NCBI GenBank assembly: GCA_030065875.1
Contig: JASJCR010000018.1
Coordinates: 84,803-148,802, forward strand
From: Ardenticatenaceae bacterium
GTDB taxonomy: Bacteria > Chloroflexota > Anaerolineae > Promineifilales > Promineifilaceae
Length of the DNA stretch: 64,000 bases
Direction of reading: 5' to 3'
Below are positions 50,369 to 58,431 of the stretch, one piece after another. The notes beneath the pieces are model-generated. The model had not been told where the DNA came from, made no database searches, and saw only the letters and a list, made by a program, of their open reading frames with translations. Position 1 is the stretch's first letter; each line of letters opens with the position of its first letter. The translations under genes were made by a program, and so were the position numbers.

Positions 50369-51967
50369 ATGAAGAGAAAACAAACACTGCCGACTTTTGC
50401 TGTGATTGCAGGCGTCATCACCTTTATATCGTTGTTTGCCGGGCTGGTTTATTTTGCGGAAACCACCCCGGGGACAGCCGACACGATGGGATATGTTTAT
50501 GCCAGTCAACGGTTGGCCCAGGGTAAGGGGGTAACCTACGAGGACCCTTTAAATGAACTGGTCGCCCCATTTTTCTCGCCCTATGCTTTTCAAATAAGCC
50601 GCTCTGAAGATAGCCGAATGTTTTTGGGTTTCCCCCCCGGGCTGCCAATTTTAATGAGTATCGGTGGCCTGATTTCGGCCGCAGGTGTTCACTATGTTGT
50701 TCCGGTTTTGGCCGCATGTTGTTTGCTTTTAGTTTTTGCCCTGGGGTTTGAGTTGACTCAAGATGAAAGAATTGCGGCCGGGGCAACCTTGATTGTGGCC
50801 ATGACCTCTGTATTCTGGGAGTTTAGCACGGCCGCCTGGTCTGAAGTCCCATCTGCCGTTTTTATTCTTCTGGGCTTCTGGCTCTATCTGAAAGGTCGCC
50901 AACGTCAAAACACTCAAGAAACCGTGTTTCTCCTGCTGGCCGCATTTTCCTTCATTTTTAGCTGGTACATTCGCTATACAAACATAACCGTTTTGCCGGC
51001 TCTTCTGGTGTTCGAAGTTGCTACCAATAAATTTGATTTTTTGCGACGGATCAAAATTTGGATATTTGGTTTAACGCTCTTCATTGGAGCCGTGTCAATT
51101 CTCTTATTTAATGAATTTTATTATGGAGGTTATAACCTAACCAGCTACAGTCCGGAAAACGGCTGGTATCCGTTGCCCGCTTTTGCCTGGGAGTATGCCC
51201 TTGGCCCATCGTTTGTGGGAGGATTTAGCCTCATCGAAATGGGTCGTGTTTTATGGAACAATCTGCACATTTTTCTTGTCTTTCTGCCGCTAGGGTTAAT
51301 TAAGCTTCCTTGGGAGAAGGCGCTGCTTCTATTTACCGCACCCCTATTGATGTTAGCTCCTTATGCTATTTATGCGTTCGCGGCGACCGGTATAAACAGC
51401 CGCTTTATTTTTACCTCAATTCCGTTTGTCGCTATTTTAATGGCGGTTGGAATTTTTTGGGTGATTGACCAAATAAGCAGTCGTGCCGGGCAATGGAGTG
51501 TCGTTGTTTTGCTTCTGGGCGTCGTTATTTGGAACACGGTAGACTCTTTAAATACTATCGATCAGCGCAACCAGGCCCAGAAGACAGGCATGCAGCATAT
51601 TGTGTCGCTCGTTGATTGGAGTGAACCGGATGCGGTGTTTTTATCTTATGCCATGAACGATCATTTTTCCCTTTATGGTGAGCGATCTGTTTTTAATTAT
51701 CGACGCCTCCCTCGGCCGAATCGCGAAACCCAATCGTATGAGTGGGAATATTTAGAAACCTGCATGGCACAATACATCGTGAATGTGCAAGATTTAAATC
51801 GGCCGGTTTATTTTGTGGAAGATGGTGACCCACCTTACGGTGATTCATTAAACCTGATCAAAAATCATTTTGAGCTAGAGTTGGTCCGGGCAGAACCAAA
51901 CATATATCGTATAAATTCACCGATACATGATATTGCAGAAGCGTTACCCACTCATATTTGCCCGTGA
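50369..51967 (+). CDS. GT-C-like multi-spanning membrane protein
   Basis: A 532-residue protein with about 12 membrane helices and a C-terminal soluble part of about 110 residues. The first loop (TADTMGYVYASQRLAQGKGVTYEDP, key aspartates in TADTMGY) and SRMFLGFPPGLPILMS resemble GT39/GT-C glycosyltransferases that use polyprenyl-phosphate sugars. No clear D-D/D-E catalytic pair as in the gene at 41.9 kb, so activity is uncertain. It shares the region with secreted glycosidases and a Wzt ATPase, which suggests surface glycan work. Confidence 0.75.
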   Translation: MKRKQTLPTFAVIAGVITFISLFAGLVYFAETTPGTADTMGYVYASQRLAQGKGVTYEDPLNELVAPFFSPYAFQISRSEDSRMFLGFPPGLPILMSIGGLISAAGVHYVVPVLAACCLLLVFALGFELTQDERIAAGATLIVAMTSVFWEFSTAAWSEVPSAVFILLGFWLYLKGRQRQNTQETVFLLLAAFSFIFSWYIRYTNITVLPALLVFEVATNKFDFLRRIKIWIFGLTLFIGAVSILLFNEFYYGGYNLTSYSPENGWYPLPAFAWEYALGPSFVGGFSLIEMGRVLWNNLHIFLVFLPLGLIKLPWEKALLLFTAPLLMLAPYAIYAFAATGINSRFIFTSIPFVAILMAVGIFWVIDQISSRAGQWSVVVLLLGVVIWNTVDSLNTIDQRNQAQKTGMQHIVSLVDWSEPDAVFLSYAMNDHFSLYGERSVFNYRRLPRPNRETQSYEWEYLETCMAQYIVNVQDLNRPVYFVEDGDPPYGDSLNLIKNHFELELVRAEPNIYRINSPIHDIAEALPTHICP

Positions 51968-52290
51968 TTGATTGTCAAATTTAAACGCTTCACCGGGTGT
52001 TCGCTCTCCCGATAAGCGGTTATTCAAGCGGGTGCCGTTTGCATTATTGGCACATGAAAAAAAATGGCTACGCTGGTATAGTCTAGCAGGTGTAATTATT
52101 TCGTAATCCAATTATTTGGTCTTCACACGGCCCCCTGGCTGGGTCAACCAATCGTTACCGGGGCAATGTGCTTTTACGCCTTGCATCTTTGCCAACCTGG
52201 TTTATCGTTTTAGGGTGGACAATCCATCGTTATCAAAAGGCGATTGAGTCATTAGGATCAAATAGATTTGATGCGAATCAGTAATAGATA
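51968..52290. other. Spacer with a possible decayed coding remnant
   Basis: No intact gene. A frame at 52096-52266 reads about 56 codons without a start, ending RYQKAIESLGSK after a hydrophobic stretch LPTWFIVLGWTIH. It could be the tail of a lost membrane protein, but composition gives no proof. Wzt ATPases are normally preceded by the Wzm permease, which is missing here. Confidence 0.35.
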
Positions 52291-53592
52291 ATGAGTAAAA
52301 GAGAAGAAAAATTGGATCAAACCCAGACCCAAATTAATTCAACGGATACGGTTATTTCATTCCAGCAGGTCAACAAACGATTTCGGTTTTCCAGCGAGCG
52401 GCCGCAAACGATCTTGGAAACCATTATTTCATTCTTCCGACGTTTCAGACGCAATCAGCCATCGCAGCAAATGTGGGCCTTGCGTGACGTCTCGCTTGAC
52501 ATCAAGCGTGGAGAATGCGTCGGCATTGTCGGCCGAAACGGCAGCGGTAAGAGTACGCTGCTCAAGCTGAGTACCCGCATTTTACGCCCTTCAGAAGGGC
52601 AGGTGACGGTCACCGGCCGGGTCAGCGCCCTCCTTGAATTGGGCACCGGTTTTCACCCCGATTTGACCGGCCGCGAAAATGTCTACCTCAACGCCTCAAT
52701 TTTGGGGCTTGATCAACAGATGGTTGATGCCGTTTTTGATGAAGTGGTGGCCTTTTCCGAGCTGGGCGAGTTTATTGATGTACCGGTCAAAAATTACTCC
52801 TCCGGGATGTATATGCGTCTTGGTTTTAGCGTCGCTATCCATATGGATCCCGATATTCTCATCGTCGATGAGATTTTAGCCGTGGGGGACGCTGCCTTTC
52901 AGGCTAAATGTTTACAGCGGATCCATCAGCTTAAACAGGAAGGCACAACAATTGTGATGGTGTCCCATCAGTTGGAAATGTTGCAAAATTTATGCACGCG
53001 CATTTTGTGGATGGATAAAGGCATGGTGCGTAAAAGCGGGGAAACGGAATCGATTTTGCAACAATATCTGGTAGAAACTTATCAACTGCCTGATGGAAAC
53101 TTAGCTGAAACCGCATTTGAGCGGTGGGGGACCGGTGAAATTGAGATCACCCGGGTGCGTTTACTCAACGAAGAAGGGCAGGAAACGACTCAAGTGCGGA
53201 TGCATCAGCCGCTGATTGTCGAAATCAACTTTATGGCCCATCGGCCCATTGAAGACCCGGAGTTTGGCCTGGCTTTCTTCCGCCAGTCGGACGGCACTTT
53301 GATGACCGGCCCCAATAATCGTATTGATGGGCAGCCGATTGCCCTGGTTGACGGTCCTGGCCAGGTGCGGGTTAAACTTGCGGCCGTTCCGTTCCTCCCG
53401 GATCGCTATCAGATAACTGTAGCGATCCACGATGGAAAGCTAAATGTCGCTCATGATTATCACGACAAAGCGTATCGTTTTTTCGTTGAAGCGGCCGGAT
53501 ATGAGCGGGCGCACGGTCTGGTAGCTCTGGAGATCGATTGGGATTGCCGGCAAGAGCGCAAGGAAATCGTTGAAAATATTGAGGGGATTTAG
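52291..53592 (+). CDS. wzt: Polysaccharide ABC transporter ATP-binding protein (Wzt type)
   Basis: A 433-residue ATPase of the O-antigen/teichoic-acid exporter family. Walker A GRNGSGKST (81-89), ABC signature NYSSGMYMRLGFS, Walker B DILIVDEILAVGD and switch histidine MVSHQ. An unusually long loop (33-60) precedes the core. The C-terminal beta-sandwich (about 265-420, GTGEIEITRVRLLNEEGQET onwards, cited by its first part GTGEIEITRVRL) is the Wzt carbohydrate-binding domain that recognises the finished chain. The partner permease is absent from the window. It overlaps a convergent gene by four bases. Confidence 0.92.
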   Translation: MSKREEKLDQTQTQINSTDTVISFQQVNKRFRFSSERPQTILETIISFFRRFRRNQPSQQMWALRDVSLDIKRGECVGIVGRNGSGKSTLLKLSTRILRPSEGQVTVTGRVSALLELGTGFHPDLTGRENVYLNASILGLDQQMVDAVFDEVVAFSELGEFIDVPVKNYSSGMYMRLGFSVAIHMDPDILIVDEILAVGDAAFQAKCLQRIHQLKQEGTTIVMVSHQLEMLQNLCTRILWMDKGMVRKSGETESILQQYLVETYQLPDGNLAETAFERWGTGEIEITRVRLLNEEGQETTQVRMHQPLIVEINFMAHRPIEDPEFGLAFFRQSDGTLMTGPNNRIDGQPIALVDGPGQVRVKLAAVPFLPDRYQITVAIHDGKLNVAHDYHDKAYRFFVEAAGYERAHGLVALEIDWDCRQERKEIVENIEGI

Positions 53593-54728
53593 CGAATTGT
53601 AATTTCTGATACCCCTTTGACATACGTGGTCAAAAGGCGGAAAGCATCGAGAAATTGGGTCCACAGCTCGGCGGCTCGATGGCCGGACGCCGCATCAGGC
53701 TTGGCCAGAAGCTCGGGCAGGTGATGGTTGAGGATGAGCCAGCAGCGCGCAGCCGGTAAAGCAAACCGGCGCATGTAGCGCGATGAGTAGACAACCCCGT
53801 ATCCGTGATACTCGTGCAAACTCTCTGAAAGAGCAACAAAATAGCTGTCGAGAATCGACTCGACCGCGCTGTCCCACGGGGCAAGGCGGCCGGCCCGGTC
53901 GGGGCGAGGCTCATCGGGGATACTGGTAATCAGGTTGTCGAGGTCGAGGACGGCCGGCCCGATCTTGACGCCGGACCAATCCAGTAAATAGCTGTTTTCA
54001 AATAGCGTAACCCGCCAGCGGTCGATGGTTGGCTGACCGTGAAGAACGGTTAAAGGTAGAGCAAGCAGCGGCCGCAGCAAGATGCGTGGCTCACGCGTTA
54101 AACGCTTTAAAGCTTGATAATGGCGCTTTGTTAGCAGCTCCGGCCACAATTTGCGCGTCTTCTGTAAAATATCCAGATCGAATACAGGGAACAATTGATC
54201 ATCGATTTCCAGTTGACCCGGCTTCGGGTATAAATAATTGACCTTGTCAGAGAAATCTGAGTTGACATCCTGACGCGCTAAAGAAAACGGAAGCCAATCA
54301 AATTCATCACTCTTTGGCTGCCAGAAAATCGCGTGCTGTTTTGCCAGCAGGGAAATCACCTGATCAATGTCGCTGAGTGACCACTTCTCCACAGGGATTG
54401 CTGGTTCGACATCCTCAAATACAATGCCCGTTTCACCGGCGATGGATTCTTGATTGTTGATGAGCCAAATTTGGGGAAGCAAAAAAGAAATTTTATCAGC
54501 ATAATTGGCCAGAAATTGAGCTTCGCTTGTATCCGCACCATAAACAACAAACGACAGCGGGTCTTGCTGGGTGTTCAGAAAAACGGTGGCCCGTTTTGCC
54601 CCAAAAGCCGCTGGCGAAAGCTCGACGCGAATCGCCGACGCGTGGGCCAGTCGGGGATTTTGCCGCACTAAATAAGACCAAGCTTCTATGTTGCCTTGTT
54701 GTAACTGCGTTAAGTTCACAATTGTCAT
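53589..54728 (-). CDS. Degenerate APH-type phosphotransferase family protein
   Basis: A 379-residue protein with the aminoglycoside-phosphotransferase fold in outline. The Brenner loop is LTVLHGQPTIDRWRV, where the usual H-G-D-x-x-x-x-N has lost the catalytic aspartate and asparagine. The later NSYLLDWSGVKIGPAVLDL keeps the DFG-like D-W-x-x and the D-L. The loss suggests a non-catalytic or altered role. It lies alone between convergent wzt and divergent cca-like genes. Compare the intact APH-type protein at 23.4 kb in the polysaccharide locus. Confidence 0.75.
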   Translation of the reverse strand: MTIVNLTQLQQGNIEAWSYLVRQNPRLAHASAIRVELSPAAFGAKRATVFLNTQQDPLSFVVYGADTSEAQFLANYADKISFLLPQIWLINNQESIAGETGIVFEDVEPAIPVEKWSLSDIDQVISLLAKQHAIFWQPKSDEFDWLPFSLARQDVNSDFSDKVNYLYPKPGQLEIDDQLFPVFDLDILQKTRKLWPELLTKRHYQALKRLTREPRILLRPLLALPLTVLHGQPTIDRWRVTLFENSYLLDWSGVKIGPAVLDLDNLITSIPDEPRPDRAGRLAPWDSAVESILDSYFVALSESLHEYHGYGVVYSSRYMRRFALPAARCWLILNHHLPELLAKPDAASGHRAAELWTQFLDAFRLLTTYVKGVSEITIR

Positions 54729-54806
54729 TGTAAGTATGAAGCTGAAAAAGGCAAATGGTACTTTGAGTTGGTTAAGGTATTTTGGATAGATTCATTGGTC
54801 CTGGGC

Positions 54807-54812
54807 TATAAT
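54807..54812 (+). promoter_or_regulatory. -10 box for leaderless nucleotidyltransferase mRNA
   Basis: TATAAT ends six bases before the ATG at 54819; a loose TTGGAT at 54782-54787 is 19 bases upstream. No Shine-Dalgarno. Confidence 0.55.
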
Positions 54813-54818
54813 GTGCGG

Positions 54819-56114
54819 ATGGATTTATCCTCTGGCACCACCATCCTTGACCGTCTCGACCCCCAATTTCAAGGCGTATGTCGTCGTTTAGCGAATTTGG
54901 CTCACGAGGAAGGGGTGCCCCTTTACCTGGTTGGCGGGATTATCCGCGATTTGCTGCTGGGATATGGATCCATCGATTTTGATTTTGTCATAGAAGGGGA
55001 TGCGATATCTTTTGCCGCCAAAGTCCAGCGGCGGTTTGGTGGGACGCTTAAAACACATAGCCGGTTTGGCACCGCCAATTGGCGACCGGCTGATATATCC
55101 GCTCTCGATATCGATTTGGTCACCGCTCGTTCAGAATCATATTCCAAACCGGCCGCTCTGCCGCAAACGACGCCGGCCGATTTGGCGGCTGATCTGTTTC
55201 GCCGAGATTTTACGATCAACACCCTGGCTATCCGGCTAGATGGAACGCACTGGGGAACGTTGCTGGATATTTATGGAGGGCAAAGTGATTTGGCGGCCGG
55301 GACACTGCGGATTTTACACGACCAAAGCTTTATGGATGATCCGACCCGCATCTGGCGCGGAATTCGGTTTGAACAGCGTTTTGAATTTGCCTTTGATCCG
55401 CAAACCGCCGCCCTAATGCACCAAGGTATGCCCCATCTGGCTGATGTTTCCGGTGATCGCGTGCGGCATGAGCTTCAATTAACCCTCCTGGAGTCCCATC
55501 CGGAGCCGGCTATGAGGCGGCTGGACGAGTTGGGTGTTTTGCGCATGATTCATCCACATTTTTCCTGGAAGGAGGATGTGGCTCAATGGTGGGATAACTT
55601 AAATCAGCGCATTGGCACACCGTTTTTGCAGCATGTTGCCGCGGACTGGCCTCGATGGCTGTGGCGGATGCAGCTGCTGCTCCTGGCTCAAGCGGCTGAC
55701 GTGGCTGCCCAAACGGCCGCAAAGCTGCGCTTGACAATCAAACATCAGGACAATATGCGGTCCGCCTTGGCCCTGCGCCGGGGAATATTGGCAAACCCCT
55801 TTGCAGGCAAAGAACCGGCTGTAAGTGAAGTTGATCGCTGGCTGCATCCTTTTGCGGCCCCGCCGGCCGCCCTGCCGCTGGTGGCCATGACGCTGGCTGA
55901 TCCCGAATATGCGCAGTGGATTACCTGGCTTGAGCAGTATTTTGGGCAGTGGTTAGCGATCCAGCCGGTGACAACAGGCCGCACGCTGCGAGAGCTGGGC
56001 GTGCCCCCTGGACCTCGTTATGGTGAAATATTGCGGGATTTGCGCGCTGCGTGGCTTGACGGGAAAGTGTCAACGGCCGCAGAAGAAGCGGTGCTGCTCA
56101 AGCGGATGATTTAA
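54819..56114 (+). CDS. CCA-adding enzyme/poly(A) polymerase family nucleotidyltransferase
   Basis: A 431-residue class II nucleotidyltransferase. Motif A is LYLVGGIIRDLLLGYGSIDFDFV with the metal aspartates D53 and D55 (cited as GGIIRDLLL and SIDFDF). Motif B is RRDFTINTLAIRL and motif D-x-x-R is DDPTRIWRGIRFEQRFEF. The E-D-x-x-R nucleotide-discriminating motif of true CCA enzymes is not evident to me. The C-terminal half is longer than minimal. It may add or repair tRNA CCA ends or be a poly(A) polymerase. The ATG at 54819 is preferred to a GTG/TTG further upstream because of the adjacent -10. Confidence 0.85.
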   Translation: MDLSSGTTILDRLDPQFQGVCRRLANLAHEEGVPLYLVGGIIRDLLLGYGSIDFDFVIEGDAISFAAKVQRRFGGTLKTHSRFGTANWRPADISALDIDLVTARSESYSKPAALPQTTPADLAADLFRRDFTINTLAIRLDGTHWGTLLDIYGGQSDLAAGTLRILHDQSFMDDPTRIWRGIRFEQRFEFAFDPQTAALMHQGMPHLADVSGDRVRHELQLTLLESHPEPAMRRLDELGVLRMIHPHFSWKEDVAQWWDNLNQRIGTPFLQHVAADWPRWLWRMQLLLLAQAADVAAQTAAKLRLTIKHQDNMRSALALRRGILANPFAGKEPAVSEVDRWLHPFAAPPAALPLVAMTLADPEYAQWITWLEQYFGQWLAIQPVTTGRTLRELGVPPGPRYGEILRDLRAAWLDGKVSTAAEEAVLLKRMI

Positions 56115-58315
56115 TGCGCTTCACCGGTGCGGTTCATTTCCAGGGCGCGCATGTGCAGCGCCAGATGTGGGTATACCATCAGCAGACGCTGGAGGGATGG
56201 GGCCGGTAGTGCCCATACCAGGCTGTCGGTGTCGGCCTTGGCCGTGGCGTTGCGCAGCTGATTGTATAGCGTGGTACGGCTCCCAAAAAAGATCGCTGGC
56301 TCATCCATCACGTCAATCTGGGTGTGATTGGCATCGTGTACGGAAATTTGCCCCTCAACGAGAAGGTAACATTCATAGCCTGGTTCGCCAAAAGAGAAAA
56401 GCGTTTCCCCTGATTCGAGCAGACGGGGCTCAAAGTCGAGGGCCATGTCGAGAAGGGTGCCCCACAATAAATCTTTAAACAGCGACTGCTGCCACAGCCA
56501 GTCGGCCCGATCAAAGGCTTCCTTTAATTTGAGCCGGCCCGCGTACTTTAAAAATAGCGGCCGTTCGATTTCCAGAAGCTGCACGTCACCCTTGGCTACC
56601 ACTGAATAGGTGCCCTTCGTGGTGTCCTCAGACATGAGCGCCCAGCGTTCACCGACCGAACTGCCGCGGCCGGCAACCTGGAGCACTTCCCCGGTCTTGC
56701 TGTTGCGAATTTCTATAATCCCCGAGTGAACAAGGTAGATCGATCCGTTGACCGGTGAGCCATGATCGATAATCATTTCGCCATCCTCAAGGGATCGAAT
56801 AATGGCCTTTTCGCTCAATTTAACCCGATCTTCAAATGGCAAACGGACAAACAGCGGACACGCTTCAATGGTTTCGATTACCTCAACATCCTGGGCTTCC
56901 TCGCGCATTTCACCCCACGAGGTAATAAAACCGCTGCTGGCGATTTCAATCTGGTGCCCTAATCTATCCATATCCACCGGGAGCTTATCTTGATTGGTGT
57001 GAGCCAAAATGATTCGCTGCCCTTTTTCCGCCAGAGATTTGAGCAGTTGGGGGGTAATGGTGGTGTGGATCGCCCCCCCACCAGCATCCTGAACCAAAAT
57101 CTCCGCCCCTTCGGCAAAATGGATTAAGTCATCCCGTCGCTCTTTGGACAAAATACCCTCAACAACGAGCTCGTCAAAAAACGCCTCGTCGTAGCGCATG
57201 TCGCCCGAGTAGTAGAGGCCGTTGACCCGCACGGCAATCGTGGGGATTGAATGAACGGCATAGATCGCCTCATAGGTGCGGTCACCTATGGTTAACGGCT
57301 GACCTGGATTGAGCGGCAAATAATCAAAAAGGGCGGCAACCTCAACGGGAGGCATATCAAACAAGGCCCCTAAGACCCGCAGAAGGCTTTTGTAAATTAA
57401 GTCAGATGTGATCACGCGAATGCGGTGATCTCCCATTAGCAGCAGCTCGGGCAAACCGGCTAAATGATCTTCATGGAGGTGAGAAATGACGACTTCTGAG
57501 ATTTGCGACGCGGACAGCCCCAAATTGCTGAGCCTGAGTCGCAGATAGGCGGCCGTGTCAAAAAGGGTAGCCTGGGTTTGAACATCGTTGCTCAAATAAG
57601 CCAGAAAACAGGTGGTAATGCCGGTAGGATCAAATCCATCACTCCCGCCAATAAATTGAAGCGTCAGCTGACGACGTAAAACCGGCCGGGCAGGAGCCAG
57701 GGTCATTGGTCGGGCAATACCCTGTACGGCCGTGGGGACGGCCGCCACCGGATACCCATCTTCAAGAAAGATGAAGTCGCGCCCGTCATCTGAAATTTCG
57801 AGGGTCACCCCTTTCCCCAAATTGCCCCCCAAGCCGCTTTCCAGCGACTCAATCGAGCAAAGATCATAATGATTGGGTGCTCGGCCAAGAGATGGGTAAA
57901 AGCTGACCGCCCGACATTCTTGATTGAGCCAGGTGTATTCGCCGTAATCGTCCAGATTCACGGGACCTTCAAACGTTTCCTGCAAAATTAGATGGAGGCG
58001 ATTGGCTTGATGATCGGTAGGGGTGATGATGTGAGCGGTCCGACTTTGAGCGAAGAAGTTAGCATACAGCATGAACTCAACACTGGCATAATTGATGCCA
58101 TGCCTCACAAATCCGCTTGACCCCAGTTCCGTTACCGGCGGAATATCCGGAGGTAGAAGAATGATCTGAGGAGGGTCGAACCCAAACGCCAACACGTTTT
58201 TGAGTGTTTCGGGAGGACAGTTAACGAGGACCGAACCAGCTCGTGTTTCCACAATATAGGCGCTGTTGGGTAATTGATGTACCCTTGATTTATTGTTGGT
58301 CACGGCCTGACTCAT
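56111..58315 (-). CDS. Metallo-beta-lactamase-fold protein with two cyclic-nucleotide-binding domains
   Basis: A 734-residue soluble fusion. Residues 1-205 look like a degenerate hydrolase domain without metal motifs. Residues 215-465 are a metallo-beta-lactamase fold with H279, H281, D283, H284 in VISHLHEDHLAGL, and later YSGDMRYDE and LVQDAGGGAIHTT. Two cNMP-binding domains follow, about 475-590 (GSPVNGSIYLVHSGIIEIRN, VAGRGSSVGERWALM) and 610-730 (GEPGYECYLLVEGQISV). This suggests a hydrolase switched by cAMP or a similar nucleotide, or a cyclic-nucleotide phosphodiesterase. GGAA precedes the ATG. The partner is probably the PEP/pyruvate-binding gene upstream. Confidence 0.88.
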   Translation of the reverse strand: MSQAVTNNKSRVHQLPNSAYIVETRAGSVLVNCPPETLKNVLAFGFDPPQIILLPPDIPPVTELGSSGFVRHGINYASVEFMLYANFFAQSRTAHIITPTDHQANRLHLILQETFEGPVNLDDYGEYTWLNQECRAVSFYPSLGRAPNHYDLCSIESLESGLGGNLGKGVTLEISDDGRDFIFLEDGYPVAAVPTAVQGIARPMTLAPARPVLRRQLTLQFIGGSDGFDPTGITTCFLAYLSNDVQTQATLFDTAAYLRLRLSNLGLSASQISEVVISHLHEDHLAGLPELLLMGDHRIRVITSDLIYKSLLRVLGALFDMPPVEVAALFDYLPLNPGQPLTIGDRTYEAIYAVHSIPTIAVRVNGLYYSGDMRYDEAFFDELVVEGILSKERRDDLIHFAEGAEILVQDAGGGAIHTTITPQLLKSLAEKGQRIILAHTNQDKLPVDMDRLGHQIEIASSGFITSWGEMREEAQDVEVIETIEACPLFVRLPFEDRVKLSEKAIIRSLEDGEMIIDHGSPVNGSIYLVHSGIIEIRNSKTGEVLQVAGRGSSVGERWALMSEDTTKGTYSVVAKGDVQLLEIERPLFLKYAGRLKLKEAFDRADWLWQQSLFKDLLWGTLLDMALDFEPRLLESGETLFSFGEPGYECYLLVEGQISVHDANHTQIDVMDEPAIFFGSRTTLYNQLRNATAKADTDSLVWALPAPSLQRLLMVYPHLALHMRALEMNRTGEAH

Positions 58316-58431
58316 TTTTCCATAAATTCAAAAACACAGTTTGAAATCCACCATAGCTGATCCGGTGGCTCAATATTACTAAAAATGAGAACCGGATAGC
58401 CTTGTTAATATAGCATATCCGAAATAGTCTG

